Below, piece after piece: positions 8,226 to 16,800 of a stretch of DNA of 37,069 bases. The number at the start of each line of letters is the position of its first letter. Positions within the stretch are counted from its first letter, which is position 1. Origin of the DNA: Flavobacteriales bacterium (GTDB taxonomy: Bacteria > Bacteroidota > Bacteroidia > Flavobacteriales_D > Crocinitomicaceae); the NCBI GenBank assembly GCA_947463385.1, contig CANHSL010000015.1, positions 1-37,069 on the forward strand. The letters run 5' to 3'. The translations under genes were made by a program, and so were the position numbers. The notes under the pieces were generated by a model that saw only the letters and a list, made by a program, of their open reading frames with translations, did no database searches and was not told the origin of the DNA.

Positions 8226-8864
8226 TTAGGATTGTTTCGTGTGTATTAAACCGCGAAGCGAATCCATGAGTAAATTAAAATCTGTTTCAGCGCGATGGTC
8301 GTTGCGAAAATGAAAATCAGCCATCGAAACATATGGCGCAATAAATGAGTCATAACAAGGCATCACATGGTTGTCCCATTGATAAATTATATCACTTCGC
8401 TTATACCCCCTGTTGTCTTGATCACGATAAATTCTTCGGTCCAATTGAATGGCGTGTTCAACATCAACAAAAACTGAATAATCAAGCATTGAATGAACCG
8501 CTTGGTAATGATATAAAAACAAGCCTTCTACAAGCACCAATTCACTCGGCTGAATAGTTAGTAATACATTTTTAACAGGCGTGGTATTAAAAAAATATTC
8601 CTTCACCTCAATCTGTTTACCAGACACTAAAGTCCTTAGATCGGATGTTAATTGTGCTTCATTCAACGCCGTTGGTAAATCGAAATTAACTATCCCGTTT
8701 TCATCCAGTTGTTGCTCTTCAATCGGGTGATAATAATTATCCATGGTGAACAAGGCAGGATTCAACTGCGAAAACTCCTCAGCAACACGCCTAAGTAAGG
8801 TGGTTTTTCCAGAGCCGCTTCCGCCACAAATCCCAATAACCACAGGTCCTTTTTTCTCGTTCAT
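8226..8864 (-). CDS. udk: Uridine kinase
   Basis: Phosphorylates uridine (and cytidine) in pyrimidine salvage. It has 212 residues if started at the ATG at 8864 (M-N-E-K-K-G-P-V-V-I-G-I), chosen over an upstream in-frame codon (8885) because it leaves the usual short lead to the P-loop G-G-S-G-S-G-K-T-T. Other family blocks are F-T-M-D-N-Y-Y-H, V-N-F-D-L-P-T-A, V-E-G-L-F-L-Y and the D-R-R-I-Y-R-D lid region. It heads a transcript with ispG. A perfect TAnnTTTG box lies 4 nt upstream of the start. Phosphoribulokinase is a structural relative, but the length and motifs fit Udk. Confidence 0.9.
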   Translation of the reverse strand: MNEKKGPVVIGICGGSGSGKTTLLRRVAEEFSQLNPALFTMDNYYHPIEEQQLDENGIVNFDLPTALNEAQLTSDLRTLVSGKQIEVKEYFFNTTPVKNVLLTIQPSELVLVEGLFLYHYQAVHSMLDYSVFVDVEHAIQLDRRIYRDQDNRGYKRSDIIYQWDNHVMPCYDSFIAPYVSMADFHFRNDHRAETDFNLLMDSLRGLIHTKQS

Positions 8865-8868
8865 CAAG

Positions 8869-8876
8869 CAAAGATA
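8869..8876 (-). promoter_or_regulatory. Candidate -7 box of udk
   Basis: TATCTTTG on the minus strand is a perfect match to TAnnTTTG, four bases before the ATG at 8864. No TTG is seen at the expected distance upstream. The spacing implies a leaderless transcript. Confidence 0.45.
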
Positions 8877-8900
8877 ACCATTCAATTATTCTCATTTTAA

Positions 8901-8931
8901 TTGCTTTGCCATTAATTTTTAACTAATCTTG
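8901..8931 (+). promoter_or_regulatory. Candidate promoter of the thioredoxin-fold / protease / hemW operon
   Basis: TTG (8901-8903), a 20-nt spacer and TAATCTTG (8924-8931, 7/8 to TAnnTTTG) fit the Bacteroidota promoter form. The box ends 18 nt before the ATG at 8950, giving a leader of roughly 13 nt. It overlaps the upstream in-frame TTG at 8929, which argues against that codon as the start. Confidence 0.5.
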
Positions 8932-8949
8932 CAATATATTAACATTCAC

Positions 8950-9573
8950 ATGAAATTACTTTTTAGCACCGCTTTTATCGTATTTACCATAAGCACTTGG
9001 GCGCAATTACGTGTCAAGGATAAGGCACCAATGCAGCAAGTAGATATGAAATCTGTTAATGGCAGCATATATAACTTAAACAACCTAAAAAAAGACAAGG
9101 GCTTAATTGTTATTTTTTCCTGCAATTCGTGTCCATTTGTAGTGGGTTCAGATGATTTTCCGGGTTGGGAAAAGCAATATGATTCCTTATATAATGAAGC
9201 CTTGGCTAATGATATAGGTTTCGTGTTGGTTAATTCAAACGAAGGGAAACGTAGCCAAGCAGATTCTTACGAGGAAATGGTAAAACACGCAAAAGAACAA
9301 AATTACACGATGCCTTATGTGGTAGACGAACAAGCCGCACTAGCGAATGCGTTTGGAGCTAAAACCACGCCCCATGTGTACTTTTTTGACCAAACATTAA
9401 CATTGATTTATACGGGTTCCATTGATAATTCATGGGATAAAGGCAGAAAGAGCGATCAATCCTATTTATTTAATGCGATTAAAGCCCACGGAAAAGGAAA
9501 AAAAATCAAACCCAACACCTCGGAGCCTAAAGGCTGTGGAATTAAGCGTGTTGTTACCCCACCTAAAAACTAA
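8950..9573 (+). CDS. Exported peroxiredoxin/thioredoxin-fold protein with a CxxC motif
   Basis: A 207-residue protein; the ATG at 8950 gives a signal peptide M-K-L-L-F-S-T-A-F-I ending T-W-A-Q (1-19). The mature part has the thioredoxin fold with C-N-S-C-P-F-V (Cys58, Cys61), close to the C-N-x-C-P-Y-V signature of the PRX-like group of AhpC/TSA-type proteins, and the cis-proline loop K-T-T-P-H-V-Y-F-F. Both cysteines are present, so it can act as a dithiol oxidoreductase or thiol peroxidase in the periplasm; the substrate is unknown. The stop is 6 bp before the T9SS protease start, and that protease has many cysteines, so a helper role in its redox state is possible but inferred. Confidence 0.85.
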   Translation: MKLLFSTAFIVFTISTWAQLRVKDKAPMQQVDMKSVNGSIYNLNNLKKDKGLIVIFSCNSCPFVVGSDDFPGWEKQYDSLYNEALANDIGFVLVNSNEGKRSQADSYEEMVKHAKEQNYTMPYVVDEQAALANAFGAKTTPHVYFFDQTLTLIYTGSIDNSWDKGRKSDQSYLFNAIKAHGKGKKIKPNTSEPKGCGIKRVVTPPKN

Positions 9574-9579
9574 TACGTT

Positions 9580-11841
9580 ATGAAAAAATTATTATTCTTT
9601 TTGAGTGTATTAACAGCTTTTCACGGGAGCTTTGCACAACAAGGAAACGGAGGTACAGGACATTACTTTCCTGAAGCAGGATGGAAAACGATTCCGTTAA
9701 TTACGTATCCTACCCCTGATGTCGAAGCCTTAAGGCAAGAAGATTTAATCTTAGATGAACAAGGAGAACAACCGTGGAGATTTGGTTTCAATCACCCCAC
9801 ACAAATTAACAGCAGTTCTAATGGCACCTGGATACAAGCAAAAAACGGAGACTTAATTTGGTTGGTTCGAATCAAATGCCCCGAAGCATTAACCATCAAC
9901 CTTGCCTTTAATCAAACAGAAATTCCTACTGGAAATGAACTCTATGTTTACAATCCAGATAAAACATTCATTCTTGGTAAATTCACTCAAGAACATCTTT
10001 ATGAAGGACAACTGGGTACTGAATTGGTTCCTGGAGATGAGGTGATCATTGAATATTATGTACCGGCAAGCAATGAAAAGGGTCATGTGCAACTTAACAA
10101 CGTAACGCACGGGTATAGAACAGCTAGGGAATTTCATGAAAAAGCCTTTGGAAGTTCTGGAAACTGTAACCTGAATGTGAATTGTCCGCAAGGTGGACCT
10201 TGGCAACTAGAGCGAAACGGTGTGGTTATGCTGGTTTCCGGAAACAGCGGGTTTTGTTCAGGTTCCTTAATCAATAATTCGTTGAATAATGGTAAGCCTT
10301 ATGTTCTTACAGCCAACCATTGCTTCAGTAATCCTGCTACCTGGGTTTTTCGATTTAATTGGCAAAGCGCGGGATGTAATAACCCGGCCACGGAGCCCAC
10401 ATTTCAATCCTTGAGTGGAGGCGTTTTACGCGCTAGAGCAAGTGCTTCTGATTTTTGCCTCGTTGAAATTACAGGGGGTCTGCAAGGAGGAACCGTACCG
10501 GCGGCATATACACCCTACTTTAATGGCTGGGATAATTCCGGGAACACACCTACTTCAGCTGTTGGTATCCATCATCCATCCGGTGACATTAAGAAAATAT
10601 CGTTTGAAAATAACCCACTTATTTCCACAACCTTTGGTGGAAGTCCCGCAAATTCACACTGGGGAGTAACAAGTTGGGATGAAGGTGTTACTGAGGGTGG
10701 GTCTTCAGGGTCTCCTTTGTTTGATCAAAACCATAGAATCATTGGTCAATTACACGGGGGAGCATCTGCCTGTGGAGCACCTGTATTATCGGATGAATAT
10801 GGAAAAATTAGTTATTCTTGGACCCCAGCGAACAGCGATAGTACAAACCAACTCAAGTATTGGTTAGACCCAACGCAGTCAAACGCTACATTTGTTAATG
10901 GATACGATCCTTCTGGCGGTGTTCCAATTCAAGTTGACCCGATAGTATCAGCCGTTGGTGGAGTCTCTGGAACCTTTTGTAGCGCCGAAGTAACGCCAAC
11001 CGTAACCATTGCAAACGGTGGCGCTGTTACCTTAACTTCAGTAACGATTACCTATGGGTTTGACGGAAACAACAACCTTACTTACAACTGGACTGGATCA
11101 CTTGCTCAATGGCAATCCACAACCATAACACTACCTACAGCTAGTCTGAGTAACGGAATACATACGTTTAACGCAATCGTCGGTAATCCAAATACCGGAG
11201 TTGACGAAAACAATGTAAACAATACACAAAGCAGTACCTTAAATGTGGTGTTAAACGGACAGTCTGTTATATTGGGTCTTACTTTAGATTGTTACGGGTC
11301 TGAAACCTCCTGGGAACTCCAAAATGCTACAGGTACTGTAATTTATTCGGGTAGTGGATATCAAGACGATGCGGCGGGCTTGGTTACGGAAACGTGGTGT
11401 TTAGACTTTGGATGTTATGCCTATGTGATTGAAGATTCTTATGGCGATGGGATTTACGGCTTACCGTGGTGTCAAACCAGTGGAAGCGTTTTAATTTCTA
11501 CACTCGGTGATTCGTTAACGGGAATTTCTGAAGCTAATTCAGACTTCGGAGCCTCAACAACACTTAATTTTTGCGTAACCGGCGGCGGCGTAAATTCATT
11601 AAACGAAGAAACGTTTACTGTTTATCCAAATCCAAGTCATGAGTTAATTCATTGGGTTTCTTCTTCACCTGTCACATCGTATTCACTGAGCGATATTCAG
11701 GGAAAACGAATCATTGAAAATCACGTGGTAAAAACTACCCAATTCAATATTTCATTAGAAAATCTAAGCATTGGAATGTATTTCTTGGATTGCATATTTG
11801 AAAACGGGAGATCCGGACAAATTCAGGTAATTAAAAACTAA
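9580..11841 (+). CDS. T9SS-secreted trypsin-fold serine protease (lysyl endopeptidase-like)
   Basis: A 753-residue protein. The signal peptide ends S-F-A-Q (residue 20). Residues about 30-190 form a propeptide-like beta-rich region. The S1 protease domain (about 205-440) has the triad His247 (L-T-A-N-H-C-F), Asp291 (A-S-D-F-C-L-V) and Ser376 (G-G-S-S-G-S-P-L-F-D), with cysteines that could form disulfides. The S-S-G-S-P form in place of G-D-S-G-G-P is typical of lysyl endopeptidase-like S1 members of Bacteroidota. After it come a CARDB-like beta domain (about 450-560), a Cys-containing beta domain with D-S-Y-G-D-G-I-Y-G (about 560-665), and a T9SS type A sorting domain from 681 (V-Y-P-N-P, I-Q-G-K-R, G-M-Y-F-L). 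It is expected on the surface or in the medium. Substrate specificity is not proven by sequence. Confidence 0.9.
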   Translation: MKKLLFFLSVLTAFHGSFAQQGNGGTGHYFPEAGWKTIPLITYPTPDVEALRQEDLILDEQGEQPWRFGFNHPTQINSSSNGTWIQAKNGDLIWLVRIKCPEALTINLAFNQTEIPTGNELYVYNPDKTFILGKFTQEHLYEGQLGTELVPGDEVIIEYYVPASNEKGHVQLNNVTHGYRTAREFHEKAFGSSGNCNLNVNCPQGGPWQLERNGVVMLVSGNSGFCSGSLINNSLNNGKPYVLTANHCFSNPATWVFRFNWQSAGCNNPATEPTFQSLSGGVLRARASASDFCLVEITGGLQGGTVPAAYTPYFNGWDNSGNTPTSAVGIHHPSGDIKKISFENNPLISTTFGGSPANSHWGVTSWDEGVTEGGSSGSPLFDQNHRIIGQLHGGASACGAPVLSDEYGKISYSWTPANSDSTNQLKYWLDPTQSNATFVNGYDPSGGVPIQVDPIVSAVGGVSGTFCSAEVTPTVTIANGGAVTLTSVTITYGFDGNNNLTYNWTGSLAQWQSTTITLPTASLSNGIHTFNAIVGNPNTGVDENNVNNTQSSTLNVVLNGQSVILGLTLDCYGSETSWELQNATGTVIYSGSGYQDDAAGLVTETWCLDFGCYAYVIEDSYGDGIYGLPWCQTSGSVLISTLGDSLTGISEANSDFGASTTLNFCVTGGGVNSLNEETFTVYPNPSHELIHWVSSSPVTSYSLSDIQGKRIIENHVVKTTQFNISLENLSIGMYFLDCIFENGRSGQIQVIKN

Positions 11842-11846
11842 TTGCT

Positions 11847-12953
11847 TTGGCGGGGATTTATTTTCATGTCCCATTTTGTAGAAAGAAATGCACCTATTGT
11901 GATTTTCATTTTTCAACCACCTTTAGTGGATATAGAACGCCATTGCTTGAATTAATGTCCAGCGAATTTAACCAACGGTTAAACGAGATAAATGAACCCA
12001 TTGAGACTATATATTTTGGGGGTGGATCGCCGGGTTTACTTACACCAAAGGAGCTCGAAATGCTCTTAAAAGAGCCCTTGCGAATTGCCGGTAATCAGTT
12101 GGTGGAATTAACCCTTGAAGCAAACCCAGAGGATGTTACCCAAGCCAATTTAAGTGCATGGAAAACGCTTGGTATTAACCGAATAAGCTTAGGTATTCAA
12201 TCCGTAAATAAAGATATTTTGCGCTGGATGAATAGAAATCATACCGTTGAACAATCAATAAGCGCCTTAAAATTATTGGAAGCCTACGGTTTTTCTTTGT
12301 CTATTGACTTAATTTATGGGGTTCCGAATCAGGAAGTTAGTGATGTACTTAAGGTAATAGAACTGTTGGATTTATTCCACATTGAGCACCTTTCAGCGTA
12401 TGCTTTGACAAAAGAACCGAATACCGCATTAGACCGTTGGATTCAACAGGGTAAAACCGCTGAAATAGATGATGAAATGCAAATTAAGCATTTTTATACA
12501 ATCCAACACGAACTTAAGGTCCGGAACTTTACACAATACGAAGTGTCCAATTATGCAAAAATTGGGCAAGTAGCAAAACACAACACCAACTACTGGGAAG
12601 GAAAACCATATATAGGTATTGGACCAGGCGCTCACTCATTTGATGGAGTAAACACACGAAGGTGGAATGTATCTAATAATCAACGCTATGTAAAACAACA
12701 GCAATGGTTTGAATTAGAGGTTTTATCAGAAAATAATATATGGAATGAATGCTGGTTAACTGGATTAAGAACCGTCAACGGAGTGTCGCTCGATAAACTT
12801 CAATCGCTCGGGGGTATAAGTAGCAAAGAAGCAGAAGAACTTAAAAAACTCATGGTAGAGGGGTTCCTTCGCTTGGAAAACAATCAGTATAAGCTCACGG
12901 ATTCTGGCTTTCTTTCAGCAGACCGATTAGCCAGCGTGATGTTCAGAGTTTAA
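11847..12953 (+). CDS. hemW: HemW, radical SAM heme chaperone (coproporphyrinogen oxidase-like)
   Basis: A 368-residue radical SAM protein. Cys11, Cys15 and Cys18 (F-C-R-K-K-C-T-Y-C-D-F-H-F) bind the 4Fe-4S cluster, followed by the F-G-G-G-S-P SAM-binding block, N-R-I-S-L-G-I-Q-S, Y-E-V-S-N-Y-A and the family-typical G-I-G-P-G-A-H-S-F. It is the HemW type (heme trafficking) and not the longer, true oxygen-independent oxidase HemN, judging by length and the lack of a HemN-like N-terminal extension. The start codon is TTG: family members begin M-A-G-I-Y-x-H-x-P-F-C, which matches exactly, and the first internal ATG would remove the cluster. The start is 5 bp after the protease stop; the end overlaps rpiB by 4 bp. 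Confidence 0.93.
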   Translation: MAGIYFHVPFCRKKCTYCDFHFSTTFSGYRTPLLELMSSEFNQRLNEINEPIETIYFGGGSPGLLTPKELEMLLKEPLRIAGNQLVELTLEANPEDVTQANLSAWKTLGINRISLGIQSVNKDILRWMNRNHTVEQSISALKLLEAYGFSLSIDLIYGVPNQEVSDVLKVIELLDLFHIEHLSAYALTKEPNTALDRWIQQGKTAEIDDEMQIKHFYTIQHELKVRNFTQYEVSNYAKIGQVAKHNTNYWEGKPYIGIGPGAHSFDGVNTRRWNVSNNQRYVKQQQWFELEVLSENNIWNECWLTGLRTVNGVSLDKLQSLGGISSKEAEELKKLMVEGFLRLENNQYKLTDSGFLSADRLASVMFRV

Positions 12954-13381
12954 CTGCACGCAATTTTAGAAACTCTATTGGCATGTCTCCCCCCTTCAAA
13001 TTCAGCGGATAAAAATGCGGCGAGAATTTCATGTGCCATTTCGTCAGTAACAAAACGCGCCGGTAATGAAAGTATATTTGCATCGTTGTGTTGACGTGCT
13101 AAGGAAGCAATTTCTGGATTCCAACACAACGCACATCGAATGCCTTGATGTTTATTTGCTGTCATGCTAATTCCATTACCAGAACCACAAATTAAAACGC
13201 CTAATGTTGCTCTTTTCTGCTCAATTTCTTCAGCCACTGGATGCGCATAATCCGGATAATCTATACTGTCTTCACTAAAACAACCAAAATCTTTTACTTG
13301 ATGCCCTTGCGCTTCTAAGGTTGTAATTAACTTTGTTTTCAATGCAAAACCGGCATGATCGGATCCAATAGCGATATTCAT
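12950..13381 (-). CDS. rpiB: Ribose-5-phosphate isomerase B
   Basis: Interconverts ribose 5-phosphate and ribulose 5-phosphate in the pentose phosphate pathway. It has 143 residues from the ATG at 13381 (M-N-I-A-I-G-S-D-H-A-G-F), the family's normal N-terminus; an upstream ATG at 13408 would add nine extra residues. The catalytic base Cys65 sits in L-I-C-G-S-G-N-G-I-S-M, and His98-Asn99 in H-N-D-A-N-I-L-S-L-P-A-R. The usual C-terminal G-G-R-H-x-x-R-V is present. LacA/B isomerases are relatives, but the Cys65 motif fits RpiB. It is convergent with hemW, sharing four bases at the stop codons. It is the first gene left of the large AT-rich gap. Confidence 0.94.
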   Translation of the reverse strand: MNIAIGSDHAGFALKTKLITTLEAQGHQVKDFGCFSEDSIDYPDYAHPVAEEIEQKRATLGVLICGSGNGISMTANKHQGIRCALCWNPEIASLARQHNDANILSLPARFVTDEMAHEILAAFLSAEFEGGRHANRVSKIACS

Positions 13382-13859
13382 GTTGTTCTTTTTGGTAAAA
13401 TTAGTCATTTGATAACATGTGTATAGGCTTGTTAATTAGTATTGAAAAATGCTCAAAGAAAAAGCTAGGAATTTTCAATCCTTTATCTCTATATACAAGT
13501 AATTATAATATGTACTAAAAGTTTAAAGATTCTTTCCGTTTTTGATGCACCGCTTATTAACGAAAATCAGTTACTTAAAAGATGAAACTTATACACGCGA
13601 TGAAGTTATACATAGAAGTTAATAAGGAATCATAAACAAAGGTAATAAAGGGAATATTCGCATTAATTAATGTTAATAAACCGTTGAAATCCCGTTAATA
13701 GTAATCGATGGTTAACAAAAGCATCTTATTTTTACACAAATGAACAGCCTTAATAGAATTAATAAAAATTCTTTTAAATAAATATCTTTTAATACAATTA
13801 ACTGCTGTGAATAGAATTAACTAGGTAGTATTGATTCGAATTTTTACTTTTATCACAAG
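13382..13859. other. 478-bp gene-free AT-rich region; candidate replication origin
   Basis: No gene is supported here. Both flanking genes point away from it. Five 9-mers match TTATNCACA with one mismatch: 13418-13426 (-, CTATACACA), 13589-13597 (+, TTATACACG), 13606-13614 (+, TTATACATA), 13730-13738 (+, TTTTACACA) and 13806-13814 (-, CTATTCACA). GTTAATA occurs at 13618, 13672 and 13694, and the 11-mer AATAGAATTAA at 13752 and 13810. Bases 13750-13800 are almost pure A/T and could serve as an unwinding element. A parS match lies 4.2 kb downstream, near mnmG, a frequent oriC neighbour in other phyla. There is no dnaA here and no perfect DnaA box, so the origin call is an inference. Promoters for rpiB and the DUF4175 operon must also lie here. 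Confidence 0.45.
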
Positions 13860-16800
13860 ATGAGCAAGCAACAAGATGACATTTTAAATTTATATGCAGA
13901 GATTGAAAAATTTGTAGATAAATTCTATTTGAATCGCATGGTGAAGGGCGGAATCATTTCCTTAGGCGTTTTTTCAATTAGTTATTTATTCTTTTCAAGT
14001 GCTGCTTATTTCTTTGAGTTGATGAGTTGGATTCGCTTGTGTTTTTTAATTGGTTTTATCGGATTGAATTTAATCGTTTTTATTCGACTTTTTCTTATAC
14101 CCTTTGGGCAGTATCTTAGAATAATAAAGCGAATTACACAAGTTGATGCGGCATCATACATTGGCAAAATGTTCCCGGATATTTCAGACCGCTTGCTCAA
14201 TACCTTACAATTAATAAATCAATCTACTTCAGCTAATGAGAATTTAGATTTATTAACGGCTTCCATTGCTCAGAAAACTTCGCAATTAAAAGTTTTTAAT
14301 TTCAGTGCTGCGATTGATTTGTCTCTAAACAAGAAATATGCAAAGTATGTGCTTCCTTCACTATTAACCTTATTGGTTCTTATCATTTTTATTCCTGCTA
14401 TTTTAACGCAAGGTACCTATCGAATTATTCAGTTTAACCAGGTATTTCTCCCTTTTAAGTTCCAGTTAACAGATGGTAAATCATCGTACGAAGAAGGTTC
14501 AGATATTCCGATTCAAGTGACCTTAACTGGAGAGCGAATTCCAGATAGAGTTTATTTAGTTTCGGATCAAGGTAAATTCTTAATGCAACGTGCTTTAAAA
14601 AACAGGTATGATTTCGTACTGAAAAAAGTAAAAACAAGCGGAACTTTTTATTTTGAAGCAAACGGTTATGAGAGTAAGGAATATAAGTACAACATAACAG
14701 GTAAAAGCTTGTTAGGTAAGGTATCTCTTAAAATTCACTATCCATCGTATTTAAATAAGAAAGACGAGGTCATTCAAAATGTTGGTGATATTACCGTTCC
14801 AGAAGGAAGTCAATTAACATGGACAGGATCCACTAAGAATACAGAACGGATTGAAATTCAGCATGCTAAGGAAATTAAAACCTTCAATAATTCCTCGTTT
14901 ACTTATAAGCTTAAAGCAAGAAATACGCAGAAATTAACCATACGTTTAGCCAACTTATTTTCACATAAAGTAGATTCATCGGCCTTTCAAATCGCTGTGA
15001 TTAAAGACGCACATCCAAGCATTCAGGTTGGTGAATCAACAGACTCCATACAAGAGGGATTGCGCTTTTTCAGTGGTCAAATTGGTGATGATTACGGCTT
15101 ATCTGCCTTAACTTTTAATTATTCAATATTGCGTAATGGAAAGTCGATTAAGACACGTAAACTGCCTGTTTCTTTTGAGTCTGGAACACGAAGTAACTTT
15201 TCTTTTGCTGTGGATTTTCGACTAGAAGAGGTAAAGTTAGAAGACAAAATCGAATACTTTTTTACAGTATCGGATAACGATGGTGTGAACGGGAGTAAAA
15301 GCACTAAAAGCTATGTGGGGCAGTATCAATTACCAGATCTCAAAGAATTAAACGAGCAACGGGATGAACAACAAGCCCAAACAAAGCAAGATTTAGAACG
15401 GATTTTATCCAAAACAAAAGAGTTTGAAAAGTCTGTGGATAAACTTAAAAAAGATTTAACTAATTCTAAATCAAATGATTGGAATAATAAGCAACAGTTA
15501 AAACAACTGCAAGAAGAACAAAAGTCCTTAGCGAATGAGCTTCAGCAGATAAAAGATCAACTTGAGCAAACTACACAAGAAAAGAATCAACTTTCGGAAA
15601 TAGATAAAGCCTTATTAGAAAAGCAAGAAATGATTGAAAAATTGTTGGAAGAGGTTATGGATGATGAGTTAAAAAAATTACTTGAAGACTTAGAGAAATT
15701 ATTCAATGAACGGGCGGACCAAGAGATTCAAAAGGAAATGAATAAATTGGACCAGCAAGCTGAAAATATGAATAAGCAATTAGATCGCACCTTGGAAATG
15801 CTAAAGAAGTTGCAAGTGAACGAGAAGATAGATGATATAGAGAAAGAACTCAAAGAGAATGCTGCAGACCAAGAAGCGCTTAAAAAGGATATGGCTTCGG
15901 ATAAAATAAGTAAAGAGGAAGCGGATAAAAAACAGGAGGAGATCAATAAACGATTCGATGAAATTCAAAAGAAATTAGAAGAGACTAAAGCCTTAAATAA
16001 GGAATTAGAAAGCCCCTTAAATTTAGAAGATTCTAAGGCCTTGGAAGAATCTATTGATAATGAGCTCAAAAATGCTTCAGAAGAGGTTAAAAGTGGTAAG
16101 AAAAGTAAATCTCAAGAATCCCAACAGCAAGCAGCGGACCAAATGGAGCAGTTAGCGGATATGTTGGATCAACAACAACAGGAATCCAATCAGCAGCAGG
16201 AAGAGGAGGACATGGAATTGGTTCGACGAATTTTAGAGAGTTTAATGATACTTAGTTTTGATCAAGAAGCGCTCATTGGTAAGTTTAATAAAGTGAATAC
16301 TACGGATCCAAAGTACAAGAAATTAGGTCGCGAACAAATTCGAATTAATACCGATACAAAAACAGTAAGCGATAGTTTACTCGCACTAGCAAAACGTCAA
16401 CCTAAGATAGCATCTTTTGTAGATAAAGAATTAGCTGACATTAATTTCTCACAAAATGCGGCCGTTGATGCCATTGATGACCATAGGAAGCAGGATATAA
16501 TGAAAAGTGAACAGCAAGTCATGACCGCATATAATAATTTAGCCTTGTTACTCAATGAGGCCTTACAGCAAATGCAATCACAGATGCAATCTCAAATGCA
16601 AAGCAGCGGAAGTTGCAGTAAGCCTGGTAATGGAAAACCTAAACCAGGAAATAATATGTCGCCAGGAGACATGAAAGAAATGCTTAAGAAGCAATTAGAG
16701 AAAATGCAGAAAGGGCAAAATCCTGGAGGAAAAAAACCGGGCGACAAAGAGGGTGATAGTCCAGGTATGAAACCGGGTCAATCGGGAATGAATATGTTGG

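Noticed and set aside
16565-16610. Short repeat in the DUF4175 gene coding Q-M-Q-S-Q-M-Q-S-Q-M
   Set aside because: It is a three-copy coding repeat inside a low-complexity linker, not a mobile or CRISPR-type repeat.
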